A stretch of 64,000 bases of DNA from contig JARWIR010000018.1 in assembly GCA_029959085.1 (NCBI GenBank), forward strand, positions 16,491,001 through 16,555,000, read 5' to 3'. The position numbers were made by a program, and so were the translations under genes. This document shows, one piece after another, positions 48,812-59,222 of the stretch. Position 1 is the first letter of the stretch. Every line of letters starts with the position of its first letter. Below the pieces are notes generated by a model. The model had not been told where the DNA came from and made no database searches. It saw only the letters and a program-made list of their open reading frames with translations. The stretch is from Nemophila menziesii. Taxonomy: Eukaryota; Streptophyta; Magnoliopsida; Boraginales; Hydrophyllaceae.

Positions 48812-49977
48812 CTATGGTGATCCACTCATATCCTCAGTTTCGAATCTTCGTTTGTTAGAAAGAATGTCCTTCATGAATTTTATATATGTCGGCATTCTCT
48901 TGAGAGCTTCTACAAACGGTTTTTTAATCTCTAACTTGCTCACCATGTCAACGAACTTCTTGAATTCCATGTCATTTTCCTTTTCTCTGACACGTGAAGG
49001 GTATGGTGGTGGAGGACATGTGTTGGTTACCACTGGGCTCTCTTTCTTTTCTGGTGTCTTCTCTGGGACACTTTTTTGTTCAACTACCTCTTCGACCTTA
49101 TCTTCTGTTGTTTCTTCTCCCCCCTTTTCTGGAATAGGGACTGGTTCCGGTTCTGGTCTTGGTGGAGGTAGTTGTTTTCCACTTCTTAATTCAACTGCAT
49201 GACAAACATTGTTTTCTGGAGCACTAGTACCACTTCGAAGTTGCCCTTCTGCAACGATTTGAAGTTTATTCACCATTTGTGACACTGTCTGCTCCATCTT
49301 CTTAAGCACATTCTGTGAGTTTTGAAATCTCTGCTGGCTAATCTCCATATCTTCAATTAGGTTCATTATCTTAGCCATGGTTGAATTCGAACTCGAAGGT
49401 TGTTCTTGTACGTTTTGCTACATTGAATAAGGAGGTGGTTCTTGATAAGCTTCATTATAAATCGGCGCTTCTTGATAGATAGGTTGTGGAGGATAGTAAG
49501 ATTGTGGTCGTGGTTGATAATAATCATCATGCTAATGGTTATTATGATAATAAGTCTGTTGATCTTCGACCCAACTGTAATTTTGTGGGGGCTGATAATC
49601 AGCGTAATTTCCTTGGGATTGATAATAACCATCATAATAATGGTCTCTTTGATAAGGCATGAAGGAAGTTGAGGCTGGATTATTCATGCAATATTCCCAC
49701 GAGTGATCTCTTGCTCCACAACTAGGACATGAAGGTAAGGTATGTACTAGATTCCTCTGAGCTAGTCTTTGCGATTGTTCTCGTAATTCCTCAAGTTGTT
49801 GGTTTAACCCTTTGAGCTTTAGAGATTCTAAAGTCTCTGTTTGTTTTTCTGATTCGAACGACCAACTTCTCTTGGTTTCAAGAAAATTCTCCATAATAGT
49901 ATTAGCTTCTTCAGGATCTAATAACACGAAACCTTTATCTCCTAATAAATCTGATCTTGCCTAAAAAAATATGTAAA
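48812..49977 (-). pseudogene. Athila-like gag C-terminal part and gag-pol linker
   Basis: One frame reads from about 49977 to 48812. It starts in mid-gag (DLLGDKGFVLLDPEEA) and passes the zinc knuckle CPSCGARDHSWEYC near 49710. It has stops near 49534 and 49420 and continues with a coiled-coil-like segment (about 49380-49260). The Athila hallmark VELRSGKQL follows near 49180, then an acidic Pro/Glu linker and MPTYIKFMKDILSNKRRF near 48860. The first two-thirds of gag are missing between the leader and 49977. The reading stops at 48812, before any protease. Confidence 0.88.
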
Positions 49978-50058
49978 ACAAAAACTAAAAAGAAAAGCGA
50001 AAAATAGAACTAACTAAAATAAAAGCACAAGATAATTGCACAAGGACTAACGATGTAG

Positions 50059-50076
50059 TCCCCGGCAGCGGCGCCA
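50059..50076 (-). other. Primer binding site (tRNA-Asp type)
   Basis: On the minus strand TGGCGCCGCTGCCGGGGA begins six bases after the end of the 5' LTR. It matches the Athila-type tRNA-Asp site and is identical to the copy at 59076. Confidence 0.9.
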
Positions 50077-50082
50077 AAAACT

Positions 50083-51597
50083 TGGTGTGGCCTAAGGTGT
50101 GATAAAAAGATGATATGATTTAGATGCAACTAAACACCCTAAGCTAACACGGTACTGCAAGTATTACATGACGTATGCAAGTTATAATGATAAGAAGATG
50201 TGTTCCTTAGAGACTGATGAAAGTTAGAGAGAACTTATGCAAATTATCAAGTGCAAATATTAAAGATAGAAAAGATAATACGCAAGTAGAAAGAAGAGAT
50301 AGATAAATATTTATTAGGTTTTTAAATAATAAAACTAAACTAATAAACTAAAGACAGAAAGTAAATAAAAGAAAAGAAAAGAAAAGAAGATAGTATGAAA
50401 GTTAGCTTGAGTGAATAGCATGTAATCCCCACTAGTTTTGCCGTTCTAAACATGTAAGGGTGAATTATGTAGTATTTCAATAATCGGTTCCAATTCGATA
50501 TCGGTAGTTTAAAATAGGATTTACCTGTGTCAATAAGGCTTCCTAAGCAAACTTTTCCTGTAATTGGTAAATAGTCACAAGAACTAAACCATAGTGATTA
50601 TCTAGCTAGGTTGGGTTGTCAGATCAGACCTTGTACTAGACGTTATGTGCTAAACATGCAATTAAACACCGTTGTCAATGGTGACCTAATTACTAGATGG
50701 TAATTCTATATGGCCGCGGTTCCATAAGAACACAGAATATAAATCCAAACACATAAACAGAGAATAAAACTATAATTCAATTTAAAACATTAAGTTCCCA
50801 AATTAGATAGATGTCAATCAAAACTAGGGTTCATACATATATGCTAAAACTCAAATTAATAAGAATTAATTCATACAGAGAAGAGAAGAGAAAAGAATTA
50901 CAAAATAAGAGGTTGAAGAAGACATATGGTGTTCTGCTCCTTCCAGACTTCTTCTCTTGTGTTGCAGCTTCCTCTTGGCCTTAAGGTTTGGCCAAGGATG
51001 ATTTAAGAGTGTTAAGAGGCTGTATTTATAGTGTATAGGTTGACCTAATTCGTTTCTTGGAGGAAAGGCCAAGTAATAGACTCCAAGCCCAACTCAAATT
51101 CGTAAGGAAATAAAGATAAACACTGCTGGACCGTTTTGGGCATATCTTCTTCGTTATTGGTCGGTTTGAGCTCCATAATATACCAAAAGAATCGTCACAG
51201 AATTATCTATGTCCTTATGAAAGGAATCTTCCAAAATCGGCTTCCTTGTAGGGGTAATCACCACTTCTTTAGGTGTGTGCTGCAGAATCTCAGATTTAGG
51301 CAGCTTTTCCTTTTCCTAATTGAACTCTGTTTCCTTCTATCTCCAATTACCATGCACATCTCTTTCCATATCTTGTAGTCTTTGACTTGGACTCTAATTA
51401 ATCTCCATAATTATCTTTAAAGCTTCACACTAAATAAACAATTAAACCCAATATGCTCTAAAAATATTATGTTACTAAATCAAGACCCAAAATAGGAAAG
51501 TGGACTAAACTAAGTTCAATTCAACCTATAAATTAATAAATAAGCCTAAAATGATGTCTCAGAATTATATTATATTATCACAAATGAGGAGACATCA
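50083..51597 (-). repeat. 5' LTR of the complete Athila-like element
   Basis: 1515 bp, from TGATGTCTCCTCATTTGTGA (51597) to GGCCACACCA (50083) on the minus strand. The TSD ATAAC follows at 51598-51602. A promoter-like CTATAAATACAGCC string lies on the minus strand near 51030. Confidence 0.92.
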
Positions 51598-51602
51598 ATA
51601 AC

Positions 51603-52778
51603 AAACAATATGTGTTCTACATAATGGGAAACTATCTTTAGAAAAAATGGTTCTTTGGTATTTGGCAAAGGTTGACTACATGAACTGTTATTTTGATAGT
51701 AATTGATTTTCTATGGATGTCTTTTTTATAGTTTTAAAGATATTTGAAAATTTAATAAAATATTAGGTTATGTAATAATAGTTATGAGCTGAACCACATT
51801 CTTGGTGAAGGATATTTATTTTATTCACTTGATTATATTCTTTGATCAAACTGTGGATACTGCCGAATAATGAAAGTAATGTGACTTTTTTTGGGAAAGC
51901 TTAATTTCAATATCAGTTGGAATTGATTCATTCTAACATTTGTAGACTCATCGATTTAACAAAATGTGGGGTATACCATTTCATCACCTTAGAGATGATT
52001 TCACACGGTTTAGTGATATTTATCAGATTTCTTGCAAATTAGAAGGACTGGGATGCTTCACAATTTGTTAATTAGACAATTGAAAATCGGATACAGATGA
52101 AGGGTAAAACCTTAAGAAGAAACCATGATCACGAATATTTATTTGAGGAATTTCAGAGAAGGGTTTGATGAGAATGGGATCATAAATAAGTTTATAATTT
52201 TTCATATGCCACGACATGGAATAATAGGTAAAAGGAGGAATGTAACTCTCTTGATTAAGGTGTATGATTGCTCAAATCAATTTCTCAATATATGGTTGGG
52301 AGATAAGTTTTATTACTACTCATATAGTTATCCGCGTACCCACAAAGTTATTTCCATAAACTCCATACAAACTATGGACAAAAGAAACATCACCTTCATA
52401 CTTAAACTCTGGGGGTTGGGATATTCAAAGACTCTAAAGGATATGTGTTCAAGGTTGAACATAATGATGGAATTTGTTAAGACTGAGTTACACAATGTCA
52501 CATTTGGATAATAATGTTTTTGCCTAAATAAAGGTGTGGTTGTTGAAAATCTCATTTTACATGAATTAAATGAGGTTGGAAAAGATTTATGCAATTAAAT
52601 GTGTTACTAGATAAGGTACCAAATGCATGAGGAAGGAAAGATTGCCTCACTTTTGACTCGAAAGAAAATGTTGCATCATCTAGTGAATAATTGTAACAAT
52701 AACTTCACCTAGAAGGAGTCATCGAGGGATAATTTTTGTTGTCGATTTAAGATCCATGGATAAATTTATATCATATCT
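51603..52778 (+). pseudogene. copia B integrase remnant
   Basis: Continues the copia B reading after the Athila-like insertion. The clearest part is 52125-52511. It carries FDENGIINKFIIFHMPRHG and RRNVTLLIKVYDCSNQFLNIWLG, matching the copia integrase pattern of ENGI...TPQHNG...RRNRTLL...WLGEAL, then HKVISINSIQTMDKR and LWGLGYSK. Catalytic parts are changed and several stops occur. It is cut at 52778 by a solo LTR. Confidence 0.8.
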
Positions 52779-54503
52779 TCATGTCTCCCTAATTGTTCTA
52801 AATATAAGCCCTTATGAGATTAGGTAGTAATTGATTTTTGTGCTTAAATTGTAATATTACACTTTCTCCCCTTGAAATTAGTCTATAAGCATTTATAGAG
52901 TTTTTGTGTGTTAATTTACTTATTTTTAGTACAAAGGTAGTAGGTTTATGAGTTTCATAAAAAACCAATCCAAGGAGGAGAAGTGAGAATTAAAGTCTTA
53001 AGATATTTCTAGTGTGTTTAGTCGAGTTTCCTAAATTTAAATTGCACTTTCTTATTTCTAATCTTGATTTAATGATTTATTATTTTTAAAGCATATGTGG
53101 TTTAATTATTTATTTAATGTGAAACTTTAGAGATAATATGTAAATAAATTAGATGCCAAATCAATTTTAAGAAGATAAGGAAAGAAGATCTTGAAGAAAT
53201 CTGGAGATAGAAGGAAGTAGAGTTCAAATAGGAAAAGAAAAAGCTGCCAAATAAATCTGAATTCTGCAGCTACGTATAAAGAAGTGATTATAACTCAAAA
53301 TTCGAGACGATTCTGGAAGATCCCTTTCATAGATGGATAGATAATTCTGTGAGGATTCATTTGATATCTTACGAGCAAAAAACGGCCCGGTAACGAAGGA
53401 GATATGGTCAAAACAAGTCATCAGTAATTATCCTAATTTACTTACGAATTTGAGTTGGACTTGAACTTTATTACTTGGCCCCTACTCCAAGATTTCGACC
53501 TAGCACCTATAAATATAAGTTCTAAACCTTAGAAAATCATCCCTTGGCTGCATAAGCTTAATATACATACATAATTCATCATAGAAGCTATCAAGAGGAA
53601 CTAGAGGAGGAAGAAGTAAGAGCTAGAGCTTAACTACATCAATTCAACACTTCTCCATCTCTATTCTTTGGGTAAATTAGTATTAGATCTATTTTGTCTA
53701 TGAGGTATTTCTAAACTAATTATTCAAGAGTTTTAGTATGCATAATTTTGTCTTCAGGATTATAATTATATGAACCATTGATTATTGTTTTTTTGTTTTA
53801 ATTTGAATATGGGATTTTAGTATTTAATTAAATTGGTTCTTAATTTTCATTGACTATATTCTTGTGCTTGTTTACTATTTCTGACCTAACTAATTAGAAA
53901 TAGGTTTTATTAATTAATCTATTCACTTTTGTGGGGAAGTGATCGCCTTGACGGGGGGTTTAATTACAGAATTAGAATATAGACGCGTGGTATCCGCTAT
54001 TGACCCTGACGGGCTTGACTAACAACGTAGCCAATTGGGTATAGATATCAATCATCTAAAATTAGCTTATAATCGCCCTGACGGGGTTTGTAATACCGTA
54101 GGATAGCTCCTTAGTCCACCCTGACGGGGGTTAGGAGATTATAGAGTCCTGACTATTGTGAGATTTCCCATTCACCCTTATTCTTAGGAATCATAAATTT
54201 AATAGGATAGATTCATACTTGCATATCCTTATCTTATTTGCATAATTATTTATTTTTTATTATTTATTTTATTATTTAGTTAATTAGAAAACAAACTCCT
54301 TTGCTATTTATCTTTTTAAAAGCAATCAAAACTATCTATTCTAATATTGAACACGAATTTAGAATAACTACTTAAATCCCTGTGGAGACGATAATCCCGT
54401 ATTTACTTATTTATTACTTGGTACGACCCGTACACTTGCGGTCTGTGGATCCTTTATTCCTTTTCTTTTATTTCATTATTTTATAACACACAAGGTCCCA
54501 CCA
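52779..54503 (+). mobile_element. Solo LTR of Athila-like family B (TSD TATCT)
   Basis: 1725 bp, starting TCATGTCTCCCTAATTG (TG changed to TC) and ending CAAGGTCCCACCA. The 5-bp TSD TATCT lies at 52774-52778 and 54504-54508. Typical LTR blocks include TTTTTAAAGCATATGTGG, several CCCTGACGGGG phrases and TACGACCCGTACACTTGCGG. No internal sequence is attached. It sits between the integrase and RT remnants of copia B. Confidence 0.88.
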
Positions 54504-54508
54504 TATCT

Positions 54509-57060
54509 CCATAAGACAAAGAAGAACCTCATAGAGTACATGAACTCTTCATATCCTACAAGAAAAGATGGAGACGATGAAGCGAAATCGATTCAGAAAT
54601 TTGGTTGGTCTTCCCAAGGACACAAAGTGGTTGAGAATAAATAGATTCTTGAAATGAGAAGAAAACAAAACACTTCATTTGAGAGGTACAAATCTTGTCT
54701 AATGGCAAAAAGACTATATTACAAGGAAGAAATTGTTTTTTTTGGATAAACATTTTTTCTATTGTTAAGATATTTACGTCATTTGGTTATATACTAGTTG
54801 TTGTGGTGCATCATGATTATGATTTGCACTAGATGGATGTCAAAACTATATTTCTCAGTGGAGAATAAAAAAAGGGTTAAATATAAAGGAAAAATATTTA
54901 GATATGATGTTAAAGGCCAAGAAAATACCTTGTATATATCGAAGAAGCCAATTTTATGGTCTTTAACATACCCAAGATAGTGATTTTTTTGAGATTCATG
55001 AGTCATTTCTATTAGTTTTTTTTGAAATGATATGTGAAGATCACTTGGTCTGCATATCAAAAGTTCCATAAGAAAACTTTGTGAATTTATCTCATTATGT
55101 AGATGATATCTTACAAGTTAGGAATGACATGTGATATGCCAAAAATTAAGAAGTTGTTATATTTAATTTTTTTTGATGTAAAAGGTATGAGAACGGTGAG
55201 TTCTATTCTTGATGTTATGATTCTTATATAATATTCAAATTTTTGCTGTCCCTATCTCAAGAATTATACATCAATAAGATGTGTGAATAATTTTACATGG
55301 CAGAATTTGATGTCACTAACACTCCAAATAGTTGCGAGCATAAGCTATAATCTTCTTATGTGTTCTCTTACTCCATATATGAAACAAAGAAGGTCAACAA
55401 TGCCATATTAGAAATATTCAGTACCAAAAATAATATCACGTATGTCATGATGTTTACTAGGCGAAACATTTTGTTATGCCTTGATTAATTATTCATTTTT
55501 CAATAATGTTTACTAGACCAGACATTGGTATGCCGTATGTTTATTTAGTCCATATTAAATGGAATTATGGGCATGAGCATTAAAAACATGAGATATGAGC
55601 AATTAAATGCCTTAAAAGGATTAGGGTACCTGCTATATGCTTTCAAATATAATATTTACTCCTAAAGTATTTATGTATGTTAATTGGTTTAACAAAATGG
55701 ATGAGTGTAAATGTCTCTAGGTTGTGTATTCTTGCTGAAAGATTGTGTTATATCCATGGAGTAGCAAGAAACAAACCTATATATTGCTATGTCTAATGTG
55801 AATTTTGAGTTTGTGTCTTACTCAGCTAATATTCAAAAGGTTTGTTTAGTTTGAAAGTTTGTTTCTACTCTTTATGATTCTCAAGTGATACGTGTGTGTT
55901 GTGGGCCGCACAGAAAGAGTGAGAAAGCTCAATCCAAGACATGAAAGCAGAATCACAACTGTTGGGTTCTCTTAATAGGCGGCAAAGCTAAATAGGAAAT
56001 GGGCCGCAGCGGGACTACCATAGGAAAGCCCGCCCCCCTTCTCCCATGCTGAGTCATAGGCAGCGCCTCGGAAAGCACGGACGAGCCACATACAGGGAAA
56101 CTTGCACGTGTGGTTCTGGCCGGGGACTACTGTACTAATATGTGTAGGTCCCCGTAATTCGAGTGAGATTGTCATGGCGCAAAAGCAGATATGGTCCGGT
56201 ATTCCCTTGTTCCCTATATCGGTTATGTTCTTTATTTCGTGGGAGTTCAATTTTGAAATATGGTAATGGAGAAATGGAAATGTCTTATGTGATGAGAACA
56301 TAGTATTACGGTATAACCAAACATATTGATATAAAGTATATCATGATAAAAGACATTATTGCACATAAGAATATGAATTTGCAGTTAATACCCACTCATG
56401 ATATTCTTGTGAATATAGTTTTGGAACTAATTTCAAGTTATGAAATTCCAGATCAAGCTGGATCTATATAGTTATGTATACTACAAATTTATGTGCAATG
56501 ATATATTTCCATTATTTAGTTGTAATATATATACGTGTGGATGTATGTCAGATAGACTATGAATGACTTTCTCACACGGGCAATCACCTTTGGCATTAGA
56601 GGATGTACAATGATGAGACTAACTCATGTAAAAGAGTAACCCTTCATGTAAATAACATGAGTTGAGAAAGTCACCTTAACAGATGTTAAGATGAGATCAC
56701 AAATATTTAGCGCAAAATATTAATTTTAATTTTGATCTAAGTAGATCGCCTCTATCTACTCAGTCTATAAAATCCAGATATGCAAGTCTTAATTGATTTA
56801 GAGAGGGTTGATCAATTGAATAATTCGTTTTAGACAACGAGGAATGTCCAATTATATATATGAACGATATTAATGGATATATGACATATGACATGAATAA
56901 ATGAATAATATCGCAGCACACGAGTCATACCGTGTGTGCATGTGAGCAAAAGGAAGTGAATAATTTATCCATGTTTCTTCATTGTGTGAGACCTTCGAGT
57001 AGTATCCTTATTACTTTTGACTTAATTTTGATGTTTTGATCTGATGTTTGCTACTTTAGC
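54509..57060 (+). pseudogene. copia B reverse transcriptase and RNase H remnant
   Basis: Decayed RT sequence includes HHDYDLH followed by MDVKTIFLSGE near 54830 and a block near 54960-55070. RNase H-like sequence lies near 55540-55800 (GYAVCLFS-like, then VNWFNKMDECKC). A KHIDIKYIMIKDIIAHKN block at about 56318-56371 corresponds to the region close to the end of copia pol. All frames are broken. A mitochondrial fragment interrupts it at about 55898-56240. No 3' LTR is recognisable before Athila-like sequence begins near 57130. Confidence 0.75.
55898..56240 (+). other. nad1: Nuclear mitochondrial DNA insert (NUMT): nad1 intron end and exon 3
   Basis: A GC-rich block unlike its surroundings. 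56129-56239 reads [20 protein letters not shown], then [17 protein letters not shown], the plant mitochondrial NAD1 (complex I subunit) sequence at the start of nad1 exon 3. Upstream, 56083-56116 is a 34-nt group II intron domain V (GAGCC..., GAAA loop, ...GGTTC), as expected for the 3' end of nad1 intron 2. Further intron sequence extends left to about 55898. The exon is cut off after about 37 codons and runs into copia sequence. Genomic residues such as R and S rather than the edited forms fit insertion from DNA, not from edited RNA. It is not expressed as a protein. Confidence 0.88.
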
Positions 57061-57129
57061 AGATTATCGATGGCCATGAATGATTCGACCTAACGAGATA
57101 CGTCTAGGAAAGCAAACATATTATTATAT

Positions 57130-57529
57130 GATTCGGCCTAATGATTCGACCTTTTGATTCTTTTCTATGTAATTGAGAAGTGATTGAGCCATTAGAGAGT
57201 AGTTAAGTGGATTTTTGAATACTAGTGAAAGTCGATGAACAATCTATAGCTTCCTTGGAGAACTGAGTAAAGTCCCAATCCTTCTTACATTGCGAAACTA
57301 ATCTAATCTTGAATTCAAGCCGTGTTGACTATAGATATGAGAAGTGTACACGTATGTAGTTTATGAATATTATTGCATGAAATTTTCTGAGTAATTGCTT
57401 TATGTCTATTCTATATATTCTTCTATGTTCTTCCCATTGTGTTGAAAATTCTATAAGTGTGTATTCATAGACTTCCCTCTGTTTTTATCTTTATTGTATC
57501 GGGACGATACAACTTTGAGTTGGGGGTCT
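57130..57529 (+). mobile_element. 3' end of an Athila-like internal region with polypurine tract
   Basis: Landmarks are AATCTATAGCTTCCTTGGAG (about 57240), CTTACATTGCGAAACTAATC (about 57283), TTGAATTCAAGCC and CGGGACGATACAACTTTGAG. The polypurine tract GAGTTGGGGGTCT ends at 57529. They match the reverse complement of 45717-46000 and 15128-15250. It lies directly before the LTR at 57530, as in the 3' end of an element. Confidence 0.75.
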
Positions 57530-59069
57530 TGATGTCTCCTCATTTGTGATAGATTTATGTTAAGATGAGACATCATTTTTAGTGATTTAGAAGTCTTTCT
57601 AATCGTCGTTCTTGAGAAATAGTGCACTTTCCTATTTTGAGTCTTGATTTAGTAAAATAATATTTTTAGAGCATATTGGGTTTAATTATTTATTTAGTGT
57701 GAAGCTTTAAAGATAATTATGGAGATTAATTAGAGTCCAAGTCAAAGAATACAAGATATGTAAAGAGATAAGCATGGTAATTGGAGATAAGGAAACAAAA
57801 GCTAAAAACATGGAAAAGGAAAAGCTGCCTTAAATCTGAAGTTCTGCACCTACGACCACAAATCAGCTTATATCTCAAAATCGGTGTGGAATTTGGAGAA
57901 ACGGTCAAGATCAAAGTTGAAGATCTTTCCGAGACGATGAATTTCGACTACTCATACGCGTCAAACGGATGAGTATTTAAGCTGCTAGGACCAAAACAAA
58001 AACGGGCTTGATTTCATGTTTTAGGGTTACGAATTTGAGTTGGGCTTGTAGTCCATTACTTACCTTCTCCCTCAAGAAAACGAATTAGGTCTTCTAAACA
58101 CCAATAAATAAACCCTTATATCACTTGTAAATCATCCTTGCCTCATAGTAATTAGTTCTTAAGGTTTTATTCTTCCAAGTTATTGTAGAGAGCAAGATGG
58201 TGTCTTTTATTATTTCTTTTAGTTTATTTCCTTCAGGTATGAACTAAACCTCCCATAGCTTGGGTTTTTCATCATGTATAATCTATGAATTCTAATTTCT
58301 TTCTATCTAAGTTTATTTGGGAATTATATGTTTTAATCTGATATTAGCTGCTTACCTTTATATTTGTTTATGTGTTTTGATTTAATGTTTGTTTTTCTTG
58401 CTAATGCACGAGTATAGGATTACCTTAATAGTAGTTAGATGATCACCTTAGCTGGGTGTCTAATTATTAAAACACCACATAACGTCTAGTGTCGATATTG
58501 ATCCTGACAACACTAAGTCTAACTAGATTGTCATTAGTGTATAATTTAATCACTATCACCATGTATGGAAATTGATTGCTTAGGGCCCTAGTGGCGTAGG
58601 ATAAATCTATTTGAACCAGCCTCGTGGTGTGTCCGTAGCCCCCTTAGTCGCTCTCAAGGTCTAAGGTATGGGAATTTAGAATCCTGACTAAGTATCTAAG
58701 AGCTAATTATCTCCCTTATTAACTAGATTTAATAGAAAGAATTAGAAGGATTAGTGGATACTAGCAAAACCTAAGCTATACTTCTCATCTAATATTTCTT
58801 CGTATTTAATTTACTGTCTTTATTTTCTTAGTTTAATTTTAGTAATTTCGAATTTTCTCTATTTATTTTCCTGTCTTTTAATTAATTACGTCTTACTCGT
58901 TAATTCTACCCATTCGATTAACACACTAAGTCCTTGAGGATGAACTCAACTTATCATTAAAACTTGCATACGTCGTGTAATACTTGCAGTACTGTGCCTG
59001 TCTAGGGTGAGAGTGCGTTGTTTTCTGGCTTATATTTATCTTATTTTTATCACACCCTAGGCGACACCA
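57530..59069 (+). repeat. Family A LTR with polypurine tract upstream and PBS downstream
   Basis: 1540 bp from TGATGTCTCCTCATTTGTGA to CTAGGCGACACCA. It closely resembles the solo LTR at 11979-13513. A primer binding site and gag follow, so it serves as a 5' LTR, while a polypurine tract precedes it as for a 3' LTR. A TATA-like CAATAAATAAACCCTTAT string lies near 58105. The 3' LTR of the downstream element lies beyond the window. Confidence 0.9.
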
Positions 59070-59075
59070 AGTTTT

Positions 59076-59093
59076 TGGCGCCGCTGCCGGGGA
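59076..59093 (+). other. Primer binding site (tRNA-Asp type)
   Basis: TGGCGCCGCTGCCGGGGA lies six bases after the LTR and matches the Athila-type tRNA-Asp site. Confidence 0.92.
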
Positions 59094-59222
59094 ATTGTGT
59101 CTCGTTAGCGTGTGGGTTATCTATTTCGAGTAGTAGTTTTCAATTAATTTTTATTTTTTATTTAGTTTTTGTTTTTCCGGATTTACACTTGTGGTTTGCT
59201 TTAGTCTTTTTCAGGTTTCACA

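Larger units (their letters stand above)
44235..51597 (-). mobile_element. Complete Athila-like non-autonomous element (TSD ATAAC)
   Basis: The TSD ATAAC lies at 44230-44234 and 51598-51602. Both LTRs, the primer binding site (50059-50076) and the polypurine tract (45717-45732) are present in minus orientation. The 4.37-kb inside encodes only a gag remnant, a gag-pol linker and fragments of the envelope-position ORF. Protease, reverse transcriptase and integrase are absent. In the first 230 bp compared the two LTRs differ at one base, so the insertion is recent. Larger LTR differences are short indels (25 bp near 44790). It inserted into copia B between protease and integrase and would have needed enzymes supplied by an autonomous relative. 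Confidence 0.93.

Noticed and set aside
55898..56240. Plastid or bacterial origin of the GC-rich block
   Set aside because: The encoded peptide is NAD1 of plant mitochondria, and the domain V lies directly upstream of its exon, as expected for the mitochondrial gene.
55972..56301. 109-codon minus-strand frame in the GC-rich block
   Set aside because: It is the complement of the mitochondrial nad1 intron and exon sequence, which explains the block fully.
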